Below are positions 30,837-42,976 of a stretch of DNA of 64,000 nt, piece by piece. A program made the translations under genes and the position numbers. A model generated the notes under the pieces. It was not told where the DNA came from, made no database searches, and saw only the letters and a list, made by a program, of their open reading frames with translations. Every line of letters starts with the position of its first letter. Position 1 is the stretch's first letter. The DNA is from Aureobasidium sp. EXF-3400 (Eukaryota > Ascomycota > Dothideomycetes > Dothideales > Saccotheciaceae), in the NCBI GenBank assembly GCA_024195585.1, contig SWBL01000174.1, positions 1-64,000 of the forward strand, read 5' to 3'.

Positions 30837-31934
30837 ATGGCATATCATCCATCTCGAAGGGCTTATCGGAAGGCTGCATTAGCTTGGAATAAGGGCACAA
30901 CTATTCATGCACGTGGTGAGTACATATCAAGGCAGTGCCACTCCGCAACTTGCTGCGCCTGAATTGTCTGGATTTTGACATGCAGGAAACGCGGTCAAGC
31001 TTCAGAGGATCGCGGGTCACGGAGATGGCGAAACAATATTATCTTGCATTCCCCTCACCGCAAGCCGCGCTGGACAAAGCATTTGTTTCCAATGTCGCTC
31101 CGCGCGAAGCAGAAGAAGATTTCATGGAGAACGCTTCCAACCATCAGGATTGACGCTGGCCGCGACACGAGTCTTGGTAAAGCCAGCTTCTCCAGAGCTA
31201 CAGTTGATTGCAGTTTGTTGCGAAGTTGCTCAAAATGGGGAACAGTCAGCAGCCCTTCGCCACAAGACGTGGGCTTGCTCTATCTCAAGATTTGCATCTA
31301 CCAGCCCCCAAATTGTCGATTGCGATACGTCGAAGCAGAGGCAGAGGTTGCTCAGCAAGCACCAAAGAAGACTGGTGAAGGCCCATATATTTCTGTCACT
31401 CATCCAGAGCAGGTTTTTGGCCGGCCGTGGCAAGAAACAGTGGAGACTCAATTCGACGTCCGTCCGCACGTGGATGGTGCAGGCTTCGGTGGAGATCTTG
31501 GGGGGTTCTCGCGAAAAACGAATTCGGAACGCGAATACCGCTGGACCTTTACATTGCAAAAACACCCTGACGACGATGGTGAGTATACAAAATTAGCATG
31601 GAAATGGGAAGCGCAGCGGAAGGGTGCATCAGTGGCCTTCGAGCGGCCGATTCACGCCGCAGTCGTCGTTGGTCACGACAAATCGCCGTTCACCATACGA
31701 ATCTACATCACGGGCAGGTTCGAGTCTCGGATAGAAGGCTTCAAGCACCTGATAATCGAGCGTGCGGAAGGTCAAGTCGTACCCTTGGTCCCCGACTCAA
31801 CGGCCTCGCCAGAAGATCTGACAGCAATCGTCGAAACACTGCAGCAGAGTATCGAAGATAAGAATCGACGCCAGGCGCCGAGAGGCAAGTCTTCGGAGAT
31901 GTCCATAGCTGTAGCTGCTCTAACGCGTGCATAG
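30837..31934 (+). CDS. Uncharacterised fungal protein, family of unknown function
   Basis: The C-terminal 220 residues are convincing: DVGLLYLKICIYQPPNCRLRYVEAEAEV, a stretch with EQVFGRPWQETVETQFDV, then EYRWTFTLQ and TKLAWKWEAQ. They match my memory of a common fungal protein of unknown function that has a beta-rich core. The 5' end is less sure. An ATG at 30837 (MAYHPSRRAYRKAAL) can join by a 66-nt intron (30920-30985, donor GTACAT) into a frame open to 31934, giving 343 residues. The stronger-looking donor GTGAGT at 30916 leads into another frame. Another possible in-frame start at 31025 belongs to a third reading. No signal peptide is visible. Confidence 0.5.
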
Positions 31935-32297
31935 AACTTTTGTACTTTCATTGAAAGCATTGAGAGCTGACTACCGTCTGGAGCACGGACTTTTCATGGT
32001 GATGCGATGTGAGATGCTGATGAATGTTTCATGGTCAATGGTGAAGGGAAGGGATTGGCAGCTTGATGCGAAACTGGGGCGTCCCAGCCATTTTGAAGCG
32101 AGCTTGGGAAAGTGTTCTTTTCTTGGTCGACAATTCGTGCAACACCATCCACGACAACACACAAGTCATCCATTCAAGGCATTATTTCAATGCATGTCCT
32201 TCTTTCTCCAATACTAGCTATATGACAAACATTTCCAAGAGCTCCAAAATCGCTACGACTAACGTTCAGTTCACTACAGTATCGAAGCTTTTAATCA
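31935..32297. other. Convergent intergenic region
   Basis: About 360 bases between two converging gene ends. Nothing was recognised. Confidence 0.35.
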
Positions 32298-33716
32298 TCA
32301 ATCCTTGTTGAAGTCGACGACAATGCGACTAGTCACGACGAGTCAGCACAATGCCTGGAGATTCATGTTATGAAAACTTACCCAGCGACTTGTCCGTTCT
32401 TCAACTTCTGTACGGACTCGTTGAACTTAGAAAGACCAACGACTGTGGGCTCAAGGTGAAGTTTTCCTATCAGTCTCATTAGTGATCGTTGAATAGTTCT
32501 GTAAGAGATGTTGTCATACCTCGGCGAGCAAAGTCCATGGTCTCATCCACATCAGCCATGCCAGCGACCAGTGTGCCCTTGACAGACTGGTTGCGGAAGG
32601 CGAGAGTTGATGGATTGACCTCCATGTTGTACTTGCCAGCAGGAGGTAGACCGATGCACATGACCTGCGCACCTGCTCTGTGACCAAGGTAACCTTGTGC
32701 AGTAGGGTATGCTTGAACAGCTATATACTGTGTCAGTACGGGGTCGAGCAACCAAATCACTGTACTCACCAGTCACAAAAACGGCATGAGCGCCACCACC
32801 AGTGACTTCCAAAACTTTTTCGACAGGGTTCTCGACCTCTCTGAAGTCGATGAACTCGTCTGCGCCAAACTTTAAGCATGCGTCTTTTCTCTCAGCTCCG
32901 GTGTCGACGACAATGGCTCTGAGACCCATGGCAACAGCCAATTGAACAGCCTGCATACCAACACCACCGCCACCACCAGGGAATACAGCCCATTGACCAG
33001 GGCGAAGACCTGACTCCTTGATGGATGTGTATGCGGTGCTACCAGAGCACATTATGGGCCCAGCAATTTCGTCCGAAACGCCGTCTGGGATGAGCGAGGT
33101 GTAGCGTTCAGGAGAAACGATGTACTGCTTGTAAGAACCTATCTACATATCAGCGGATGTGCTCGAATAGCGTGAAAAAAGGTTAATTTACCATCAATGT
33201 GGAGACCAGTCATCACGACACCAAGACAATATGTTTCCCTTCCAGTCTTGCAGTATTCGCAAGTGTGGCAGACATCTTGGATGGGCTTGAGTCCTGCTCT
33301 TTGTCCCACCTTGAGGTTCTTGACTCCTTCTCCGACCTTGACGATGACGCCTGCGCCTTCGTGGCCGGCACACTTGGTGCCGAATTGGGCCCTGTCGATG
33401 ATTAGTATATGTACTTCTATCGTAATGTTGACGAAATTTACATAGGTGGCATGCCCCAATCTTCCATCATGAAGTGGACGTCAGACATGCATAAACCAGT
33501 GACATTGAGCTTGATCAGGACATCTTCTGGGCCAATCTCAGGCACAGGCACGTCTTGAACCTCAATCTAAGATCGTTTGTGAGTATGGCTCATGATGGAG
33601 AACACTGGACAACATACGCTGAAGTCAGGACCGGCGTTCACAACCACACCAGCTTTGCAGGTCTTGGGGATGATTGGCGTCGTCTCCTCCAGATTCATGG
33701 TCTCAGTAGTCGACAT
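32298..33716 (-). CDS. Zinc-dependent alcohol dehydrogenase (medium-chain)
   Basis: Seven exons: 33716-33618, 33566-33442, 33391-33192, 33138-32770, 32720-32520, 32466-32382 and 32328-32298. All join in phase to 369 residues. Catalytic zinc ligands appear in VTGLCMSDVH, GHEGAGV and MCSGSTAY. The structural zinc cysteines are in CHTCEYCKTGRETYC. The nucleotide fold begins at FPGGGGGVGMQAVQLA, with an acidic residue at the end of its second strand (VVDTG), which favours NAD. This places it with the yeast-type or AdhP-type ethanol/propanol dehydrogenases in the cytosol. Six introns in a small gene is the highest density in the window, and every junction is supported by the conserved protein sequence on both sides. 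Confidence 0.92.
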
Positions 33717-36530
33717 GGCTGCAATTGTTTTTCAAAATTTGGAGAAAGTGTTGTAGTGTGCTCTCAAAACTGGAGAGCATGAGGGACTAGATATACTCTA
33801 TACCCCCTTCCACGGATACCCTTGCTCCCATTCCGCCGGCAATCCTTCTTGACACCAGAAGCATAGCTGACTCCTCTTTTTCTGAAGCGGTCACACACTT
33901 GCCAAGTACCTGCCCCTCGTTATAGAGAAGATCGACTTAGGCGGGGTAGGCAAATTGCGGGGTGGTATGGGGCGTTCGCGGCTCTGTTCCGCACATGAAT
34001 TGTCCCTCTTCCGAGAACGCCTTGTATTCCTCAGGTGTCAGTATATATCAACAAAAGTTGTATCAACGACTGAAACTGATAGTGTCGATATCTAGGGACT
34101 AGTATGCTGGTAGAAGACACAAAAGCCGCCTGATGGAGGAGGATGGCGATCCTCAGGAAAGAGCATCGTCGGAAGAGGGTGAGGGGTGGTAACACCGGAA
34201 CATTGTCCGCCATGACTCGACTTACAGATGCCTCGGACATTGTGAAGTACCTGTATGAGTAGTGCCCGGTGTTCTGCCTTGCCCTTTGCAATTAGAGCCG
34301 ACTGGATGGTCTCCAGCTTGAGCTCGAGCTCGAACTGGAGCTCGAAGCCAGGTACTCGTGAACAGGTGTTTCGAGGGCTTGCAGTACATCTGGCAGTTCC
34401 GTAATCGTTCAATGGTGCGGGGCCTTGCAACCTTTAGAACAGAAACCGCACATTGATATGAGAAACCCGTGTACTTGACTTCGTCTCTGGGCTTCGCACC
34501 CAACTCAGACTGTATTGTTCGGTTGAAGAAATGGTAGCCTTATACAGATACAGGCACAAGTCCGAGCGGCCTATCGGCAGAAACGATGACAGGGGCCTGT
34601 TCCAGGTCTGGTCGTGTGAGGATATCCGTGCTGGAACGATATTGATAGCCAACCTCCCCATGTGCTAAAGTCCCTAACGTCCATTGTACTTCAATAATCG
34701 CAACGAACAAAAAAGTACACTTCTAAAAGGCACAGTTGTTTTCGGAAGCTGATATGTGTCCACAGGAAGCTAGAAATATGCCGCTTCTCATGGACACTAT
34801 TCTATTTCCTGATGATATTGTGCATTTTTATACCTACATGCGTTAGGTGTGGCACACGGGGAGAAAGGATACCACGATCACCCCACTGATGATTGTTGAT
34901 GCCGATAGAATTATAATCCGTTTGCAACGCTTTGTGTAATTGACTCGAAATCTGGCGACGCAGCAATTCTGTACGTGGATAACGGCGTAGAGGCGTTCAT
35001 GGGCTGTGCAACATGGAGCCATGTTGATATGTAGTCGCTGTCAGCGGTTTCGACTTGGCACCTGACTCAGCTATCTTCGTTACACCTCTTTCTGGAAAAT
35101 GCTCCAAAGGAGCTGATGTACCCGGATATGAGCGAAACATGATTCAGTATAGCCTAGACACGCTGGACAAGTTGCAAAACAGATGACTTTGTTCAAGAAA
35201 TGGTGACATGAATGTTGTGTGCGTGTAAAGACAAAGAACGACTGGCGGTCACCCTCTTGACGGATATGCGAATATGCGTGAGAAGCCCTCAGAAATACAG
35301 CCAAATGCCGGACAGCCGTTCGTGGCGGCAAACGGGTGTCGGGAAGCAGATTTTTAAGTGTGTTCGTTCGATATTCTCAACGGCGTGGAGATCATCACGC
35401 AGGTCCAGGTACCAGCCGCATGATGTGCTTCGTGGACAAGGGTATGATGTGCAATTTGATTTCAACGTCGGTCGTTCTGAAATTGCTCGACGATGCGACG
35501 ATGTTCCAACTCGCCTCACATCTAATCTATCGCCCTCTTCGAACACCTGTCTGGTCAGACGATAACCTGAGGTCGAACTCTGGCGTTCATCAGATTGCGA
35601 CTTGCCGTTAAGGACATGGCTGTTCGTTGATGGGGGTGGACCAAATCGCTATCCCCCACAGTCTCACCTCGTGTAGGACGTTACTGTCTGGATGCCGACG
35701 TGGTTCACGTTTGTCAATTTCTTGTCTTTTCTCTATCGCACCACGCACAGGCTCTGACTGACATGTCGAGGATGGATTGCGGTCACGATTGAGGACAACA
35801 ACCCAATCAAGGCTGGGAGTGTGGTTCGCAAACAAAAGCGACAACAGCTGAAGAAGGCTGACAGTAGTGAGATTACGGGATGCCACAACGCAGATGACCG
35901 AGATCAGAAAAATTGACAAGCTCAGCTGCGTCCATTGACAAGCTCCAATCCCTCCGTTGTAAAAGCGGAAGTTGATGGCAGTTGCACGGACCGTTTTCCT
36001 CATCGAGCTGCCAAGCCAAGTACTTCCCCGCATATCCAGCGCCCAGAGTTCAGCCATCAACGCCTCGACTTGGAAGAAGCCCCTTGTACTCGAGTATACA
36101 CATCTTCGTTTGATGGCTTGAAAACATCTGACTCGAAAGCCGTGTTATCCTTGTGTGTTTACTCAAGTGGAGCAGCTACTCTATTTCAGGTTATCGACGA
36201 CATGGGACATGAGCAAAACAATTTCCCCCTGTTGAAACTGTTCAAACGTGCAACGGCTGAAGCTCTCCTGGCAGAGACAATACAACGATGTACCAACGGC
36301 GTGGCTGGCTGATATAAGACCGTCAGATCCGCCATGGGAATCAATAAGTCACTATTGGTATACTACTTGGAAGCTTCGCTGATCATTTCGTACTTGTGTG
36401 CTTCTTGTCCACGTCTGTCCATTCTCTATAAACCTTCTACCTCACATTCCTTTGTCTGTTGTTTGACATTCCAAACCCTATCACATCATACCGTCATTCG
36501 ACAAAGCATATATTTCTTCGACCACCCAAC
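33717..36530. other. Long intergenic region
   Basis: About 2.8 kb of divergent intergenic DNA. Frames up to 150 residues exist on both strands (for example 35608-36060 minus) but none looks like protein. It contains one inverted-repeat element (34722-34832) and a local GAGCTC-rich run at about 34317-34350. Confidence 0.4.
34722..34832. repeat. Nested inverted-repeat (MITE-like) element, full copy 4
   Basis: 111 bp, the most diverged full copy. Ends are CTAAAAGGCACAG and TTGTGCATTTTTATAC. The inner arms GTGTCCACAGGAAGC and GCTTCTCATGGACAC pair over 15 positions with two or three mismatches. The distance from GGACAC to TGCA is 23 bases. Unlike the other copies, it lies in a divergent rather than a convergent gap. 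Confidence 0.7.
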
Positions 36531-37070
36531 ATGTACTCCCACACCATCGACGCTCTTCCTGCCTACAACAACGAAATGCCTATCTTCAACCTTGCCATGA
36601 CCCTCATCTGGGGTGCTGCCGAGCTTCTTCTGTCTATTGGCTTCATCACTGCATTCTCCTTCATGGTCTGTTATGGCTTCGGCGCAGCCATGGATCCTAA
36701 CGGCGCTCAAGTCGACGACGACGAATCAGATGTACCATCAAAAGAGAACACCGCCTCTATCTTCATGTCCGCAATGCTCAGCGGCTTCCACGTCACCTTT
36801 GTCTTCTTCGGTCTTCCACTCTTCGGACATGCTACCGAGTCCTTCGTCATGCGCCTGATCTATTCCACCGCCATTATCGCTGCCTTGACCACTGCCGTCG
36901 CTCTCAGCACCATCGTCTTCTACCTCATCGCTCCCGTCGTGGCCGCCTGCTGGAACGGCGTTTCCAGACTCTTCAGAAAGACTCCTGCACAGGACGAACA
37001 AGATATTGAGGCTCAGCACGAGCGCGAGGCATTCCTCGACGAGAAAAAGCTTGAACCCGAAGCTGAGTGA
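36531..37070 (+). CDS. Small multi-pass membrane protein, uncharacterised
   Basis: About 179 residues from the ATG at 36531 (MYSHTIDALPAYNNEMP). The frame is open upstream to 36459, but the earlier residues are not membrane-like. Three hydrophobic segments are visible: LIWGAAELLLSIGFITAFSF, FMSAMLSGFHVTFVFFGL and IAALTTAVALSTIVFYLIAPVV. They are separated by an acidic loop (DDDESDVPSKEN) and followed by a charged tail (DEQDIEAQHEREAFLDEKKL). I do not recognise the family. Pyrimidine-rich DNA and TATAAA at about 36428 precede the start. Codon use is strongly biased towards C-ending codons, suggesting a well expressed gene. Confidence 0.6.
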   Translation: MYSHTIDALPAYNNEMPIFNLAMTLIWGAAELLLSIGFITAFSFMVCYGFGAAMDPNGAQVDDDESDVPSKENTASIFMSAMLSGFHVTFVFFGLPLFGHATESFVMRLIYSTAIIAALTTAVALSTIVFYLIAPVVAACWNGVSRLFRKTPAQDEQDIEAQHEREAFLDEKKLEPEAE

Positions 37071-37706
37071 AGGAGGATTCGCAGACCATTGTCTCTCCAA
37101 ACTTCTGCTCTCCAATGAGAAAACAAGTGCCACCGCGAGACATTTCGTCACGCATGGCCATTTCGGCATACCACAGATTCCCATGTCTTGGTAGCCACGG
37201 ATCTTTGGCCTCAGGGCCACGCAATGCAGATCTACGAAATGTCGCAGACGCCACACACCATTCGGGTTGTTTTGGGCAATAATGTTATTGCCGATCATTT
37301 TGGCAATATTCGACCGTTAAATCCGTCGAAGAAACGTTCCTGCACGTCAAAACGGTTTGCCAGGGTCGTACGCATCATACGGCACATGTATTGTGAAACA
37401 GTCGCATCATCATGAGAATTTTGGGGTCTTGGTGCTTATACTTTGCTCCAACCTATACTCCCAACAAATAATGTATATACTCTGATAAGAATATCAACAA
37501 AAAAATACCTCTTACCTCTATTGATCCTCTCGAATCGATTCTAATTCGAAAACGCGAGTTCGTCGGTGAAGTCGTCATTTCTGTGCCTACATGTCATCTC
37601 CGCAAAACGGTTCCAGGTAATGAGGCTGGTTGAAAACCGTTTGTGAAAGGGTTCATTGCAAATGATATAGAACTTCGGGAACGACCAGCTTCCGTGTCCG
37701 AGGTGT
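37071..37706. other. Convergent intergenic region
   Basis: About 640 bases between convergent genes. Frames here overlap and appear to be chance. Nothing was recognised. Confidence 0.35.
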
Positions 37707-38985
37707 TTACTGTCGACCGGCGTACAGTTCCGGCGAGTATGTCCCATCCCACCCTTGCTCTTCGTATTTGACCTGCACCTGTCGGGTCTTCCTTATAATT
37801 CCATCTTCTACATCGTCAGGTGGGAGGATTGAACGCTCGCTTCCAAAGTCTTGGGCCTCAACCTCGATGACTGTTCGATGAGACTTGCTTTGGGTTTGGA
37901 GTGCGATCGAATGCGAACCGTAGGTCGGACGACTGCGATTTGTGGATCGGGAGAATGCTAGGCCGAAGAAGCGTCTGAGAAAAGAGTCGAATTGGCTTCT
38001 TAGGGGAGGCAGGCAGGCTGCGATAATGCATACGTTGACCTCTGCCGTGCTCCAGATAGAGAGGTCGACAGCATCCCCTGTTATGCCTGTCAGTACACTG
38101 TTATAGCCCTGTTGCTCAGAGACATACAGGTAGCGTCATGCGTGTTGAACATTTTTCCAGCAACTGCGATCTTGACGACCGAGCAGATCGTCGCACTAGT
38201 CATCATCAGTGTCAACTTCAACCAAAAGGCAATCAGAAAACATACATCAAGCCAAATAACAGAACAATGCGCAGCCCCCATTGAACGTTCGCACCCAACT
38301 TTACTGTCGAGAGGTAGAAGATAGGCACCGACGTATACAATATGTCGGTCACGATATTCGAGCCTGAGAGGTGTCAGCCAGTTGTTCGATCTGCAGTACA
38401 TGAACATTCATACCACTCTGAACGTAAGTACATATTTTGTTTATGACAGGGTCCCAACATTGGCCTGGTTGCTTCATGTTCCAGTTCAGGGATATCGGGT
38501 CGCAAGATCCGAAAATCGACGTCAAAGCAACAGCCCCATTACAAACCAGGACGATTCCGACCGCAATCCACATGGCTATCTTGTATCCAGGTGCAAAGTC
38601 TAGATACAAGAGAAAGGAAGCAATGCTGAGTTTGGCGAAGAGCATCGCGATTAAATTTGTCGCTTCTCCAATCCAGATCCATCTCAAACAGGTCTCGAGC
38701 ATTTCGGGTGTGATTGATGGGTCGTAGATGTGTCTTCCCAGGCCATATTGTGTCGACAGCGAACTACATGACAAGGCTACTAGGTTGCTCACCTACGAGA
38801 TGTCAGCTTTCGATGAGTTCGGAGCAATACACAAGCATTACCAAGGCCAGGAAAATGAGCAGGTCCGCGAGCCTAAACAACCTCTTCAAGAAGACATTGT
38901 TGATTATTCTCCAGAACACGATGGATCCAGCTAGAATGGCGAATATAACTTCCGGAACAACAATCGCGTTCCGCCGACTTTCCAT
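37707..38985 (-). CDS. Fungal rhodopsin-fold (PTH11-related) integral membrane protein
   Basis: Five exons, 38985-38842, 38792-38414, 38363-38246, 38195-38128 and 38077-37707, join in phase to 359 residues. Several membrane helices are visible (IFAILAGSIVFWRI, MWIAVGIVLVCNGAVALTSIF, NIVTDILYTSVPIFYL). The family signatures are FGSCDPISLNWN with QCWDP, NIVTDILYTSVPIF and, across the last junction, DATWDAVDLSIWSTAEV followed by CLPPLRSQF. No CFEM domain is attached. The family resembles G-protein-coupled receptors that sense surfaces or nutrients, but no ligand can be inferred. The N-terminus is short for seven helices, so an upstream exon may be missing. Confidence 0.82.
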
Positions 38986-40280
38986 GGCCGTCAACAGTGC
39001 AATCTGAACAGCGAGATGGCTCAATGGAAAGGTCGTAGAATCAGTTCAGCGACGGCATAGAGGCTTTGTGACCGAATTCAGACCAAAAGAATTGGTGATT
39101 TGTTCGAAACCACCAAGCTGCCTTGAGTTCGCACTTGGCAAAGATCCCAGGCAAATTAAGATGTAGGCTTGTCAGGGTTCTTGTAACCATTGGCTGCCCG
39201 ATACCCATGTCAAAGCGATTGATCGACCCGAGTAATGGCCCTTTCCAGACATACCGCTTGCAACTTACAAGATCCAAGATCTCACCTTGCGGACCAGGCT
39301 ACCGTGTGACTCGCTTAACTATCCTTCAGAACAACAAAGCCTTCAGCCAGTATCTGTGATGGCTGTCGGCGATGCCGTCTGCGGCTGTCCATAGGGCCGT
39401 AACAGGGACCAAGCTCTCCGAAGAAGAAGTCATAGCGGGATCATCGCACCCATGCGATACCCGAGCCATGGTTGAGGCAAAGAACGCCATCCGATTGCGA
39501 GACATGTGTTTGCGGTCAATGTGCTGCTTTTTGACGAGGTTTCGTTGGAAGTCGAGAACAATGATCGACTGCCCTAAAGCATGCTTTGGCCCAAGCTCGA
39601 ACGGAGGTTTCGTCAAACGAACAGAGCTCCCGGCACTTTGAAAGGACTTGCATCCTTCGGCTGTGCCTTTCATCTACAGGAGGACATGTCACACCACGTG
39701 TCACGGCGAAAGAAGCCGTAGGGAAGCAGAAGCTCCGAAGGTTCAACATTACCGTGAGGTGAGAACACTTGAAGGAGGTTGAAGAGAGCTCAAGCTTGCT
39801 GGTTGCTCCAAACTTGGGAGAGGTCAGCTCTTGGCAACGGTTAGACTTTCCCCACATCAAGTTCTTTCCCAAACAGGATCATCGTGTTCTTGTGGCCATC
39901 GCTCAACATATCCTTCCACCACAAACCCTCACAGGCGGAAAAATGACATGGATGCACCACGACATTACTGTACCCTGGCGACCGACTGTCAACATGTGAT
40001 TATCCACTGCATATTCGCCTCGGTATCAGCTAACTTACGCCATATACGATGCGATCGCCACGAACCTCATACACCGATAGCTGCTATCAAAGCTTCATCT
40101 ATGTAAGAGTTTCGCTTTACCGAAGCCCTCGTCCGCATGGGCAGGAGTAGTGGACATGCCAATATATGAGAATTGTGGATCTCTGCGTTCGAGAAATAGA
40201 CATAAGTACTCTGGTTCGTCCTGAAATTCGACGCCTCTACTGGGGGCTCATTCTCTTCAAACACACTCTTTTGAAACACC
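38986..40280. other. Divergent intergenic region
   Basis: About 1.3 kb. Frames at 39041-39277, 39372-39641 and 39516-39872 overlap and show no family resemblance. It may hold the missing 5' exon of the receptor gene and the promoter of the oxidoreductase gene. Confidence 0.35.
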
Positions 40281-42244
40281 ATGGCGCCCGTTTTCTCTTC
40301 CCTGACTCGCTTGACAGCAGTCATTTCTTCTGTGCTTCTTCTGTCGGCTGACGTGGTCCTCGGTACCACTACTCGTGAGAAGACGCTCACTGGAACCTAC
40401 GACTACATCATCGTTGGTGGCGGTGTATCAGGCTTGGTTGTTGCAAACAGACTTTCGGAGAAGTCGCAAAGTATGGTCTCCTTGTCTTACTGAACAGAAG
40501 CTCGACTGACGATGATCAGAATCTGTTCTCGTCCTCGAGTATGGTTACAATGACAACTCAACCAAGACTCTGTGGCCTTATTATGGTACCGCTTACAATG
40601 ATCCTGACATGTTCGAGATCAATTGTACCCCTCAAAAGAATCTCCAAAATCAAACTTTTGTGGCCTATGCCGGTAAGGTCCTTGGAGGCGGTTCCATCGT
40701 GAACGGTATGGGTTACGACCGTGGTACTCAACCTGATTATGATGCTTGGGGCGAGCTCGGTAACGATGGCTGGAATTGGGGCAATTTGCTTACCTACTTC
40801 AAGAAGGTGAGCAGCTCGTAGCCATGCTGTCACAGTAGAGGGCTTATCAAGCAAACAGAGTAGCACTTTCACTCCTAATAAGAAGGAGACTCTCGACAAG
40901 TACAACTACACCTATGATCTGTCAGCTTATGGCAGTGGACCCGTTCAAGTCTCTTTACCTGAGTGGCAGTATCCTGAGATGCCCGCCTTTTGGGATGCCA
41001 TGGACGAGATGAAGATTAACAAGGTGCAAGAGGGTGCTCTTGGCGAGCCTGGACACTTCTGGGTCCCTGCCAGTACCGACCCCAAATATCAGACAAGATC
41101 CTCGGCCCGTACTGCTTACTATGATCCCATTGCTTCTCGCTCCAACCTCAAGGTCGTTACTGGCGTTCAAGTTCAAGAGATAGTCTTCGCGACTCTGACT
41201 GCCAAAGGTGTCAGGCTGCTTGACAGGGACACTGGTAAGACCTATACTGCTTACGCCAATATGGAGCTCATTCTCGCCGCCGGTGCCATTCACACTCCTC
41301 AAATTTTGCAGCTCAGTGGTGTAGGTCCTGCCAGCGTGCTCAAGGAGGCAGGTGTCAAGGTCAAGGTTGACCTTCCTGGTGTCGGAAATAACTTCCAGGA
41401 CCACCCTGCAGCGTACCTGATGTGGAACTTCAACAACGACACAACTCCCAACACAAACTCTTTGACCAATAATGCAACCTTCAACGCCACTTCCTACGAT
41501 CAATACGTTGCTAACAAGACTGGTCCCTACACTCAAGCTCACGGCAACGGTGCTGCGTTCCTGCCTCTCTCGAAGATTGCTCCGGACACTTACAAAACAA
41601 TCGTGAACAGGCTCACTTCCCAAAACGCTGCTGACTATCTTCCTGCCATGTACTCTGATTACCCTGAACTCGTTGCTGGTTACGAAGCACAACGCAAGAT
41701 CCAGGTTGAACAGTTCAACTCTGTTAATGCCTCGATGTATGAATTCTCTTTCCAGGGTGGTGGTTTTGCTATCACTGCTCTTCAGAAGCCTACCAGCCGT
41801 GGTACTGTCTACCTCGACCCGAAGAACCCTTACGGCGAGCCGATCATCGATTATCACGGTCTCCAGAACCCTGTTGACATGGACCTTCTGCTTGCCAGCA
41901 TTCGGTACACTCGTCAGATTTACAACACCACTGCGCTCTCCGTCTTCGAGCCTGTTGAGCTCACCCCGGGCACTAAGTACCAGACTGATGATGAGCTCAA
42001 GTCGCAGATCGCATCTGGTCTTGTGTTACCCACCTTTGCTCATCCTGCTTCATCATGTGCTATGATGCCGAGAAATCTCGGTGGTGTTGTCGACTCTGGC
42101 CTCCAAGTTTATGGTATCAAGAAGGTTACCATTGTCGACGCTTCCATCATGCCTCTGATACCTGGTACTCATCTTCAAGCGACTGTCTATGCTGTTGCTG
42201 AGAAGGCTGCCGATATCATCAAGGCTAGACACGGCGCGCTTTAA
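40281..42244 (+). CDS. Secreted GMC (glucose-methanol-choline) oxidoreductase, AA3
   Basis: Three exons, 40281-40470, 40520-40806 and 40859-42244, encode 620 residues. A signal peptide (to about residue 28) is followed by the FAD-binding motif YDYIIVGGGVSGLVVANRLSE, the GMC signature YAGKVLGGGSIVNGMGYDRG, the second signature GAIHTPQILQLSGVGP and the C-terminal catalytic region HPASSCAMMPRNLGGVVDS with GTHLQATVYAVAE. The two active-site histidines fall in HPASS and GTHLQ. About ten N-glycosylation sites fit a secreted flavoprotein. Such enzymes oxidise alcohols or sugars and release hydrogen peroxide or reduce quinones, often supporting lignocellulose attack. The substrate (aryl alcohol or glucose) cannot be told by eye. 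Confidence 0.92.
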
Positions 42245-42976
42245 TGAATCATCAGAGAGAGGTTCGGTGAGATGACGCCCTTCCACGGCTGTTGAGATGC
42301 AATATATTCGCTTCTGTTTGTTGGCTTTGGCATTAATTGACACACTTTATCACAACCCAAGAGATATTGTTTTCTTCTGCACTAGTTCGCTCACTTACCG
42401 TAACTCTATCAATTACTGAATACCGCGATATTGAATGCGGCGTAAGTCATTGATTAAAAGAGAATTGCGAATTGATGAAACAAATATGTCGGGTCGATCG
42501 TCGGTATATGATGCGGGTGGTGGGGTCTTGGCATTGTCGTTGGAGGATCTCGTATTCTGACTTCTAGAAGGCTTTCTTAGGTTCATATGCTGTTGTGATC
42601 TATATCATTCTCTTCCCGCTGGTCAGCACATGCAGAATGTACCACTTGGGTCTTCTCGACCTGTCTCATCGTAGCAGAATCGGTCAAAGAACGATGCACA
42701 CATGCGGCCGATTTGGTCTTGGCGACGGGCCCAACCACTCCTTGATGCAAAACTAGAGATAACAAGCATCATCAGGGCCGACTCATGGGCCAACAGGGCT
42801 CAGGGCTCCTTAAGTCTCGAGTGCTCTCTCTTGGACGGCCGCGATCAACTCGCGACTGTCTTATTGATCCGTATCATCCAACATGAGCCCTATCCTCGAC
42901 TGAAGCCTATCCCTTGTGCTTGCGTAAGGGCGACTGAACGAATCTCGGAAACGTTTTGGCCAAGAAAGGCTCGGAT
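42245..42976. other. Intergenic region
   Basis: About 730 bases between two same-strand genes. No gene or repeat was recognised. Confidence 0.35.

Noticed and set aside
30916..31149. Alternative reading of the 30837 gene through donor GTGAGT and the frame MAKQYYLAFPSPQAALDKAF
   Set aside because: That frame stops at 31149-31151 with no good donor before it to reach the convincing C-terminal exon, although it reads protein-like and should be rechecked with transcripts.
34317..34350. GAGCTC-rich self-complementary run
   Set aside because: Short and simple, consistent with local slippage; no second copy and no flanking structure.
40955..41857. Minus-strand open frame of 300 codons
   Set aside because: It is antisense to the conserved GMC oxidoreductase exon. 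Strong codon bias in the real gene keeps the opposite frame open.
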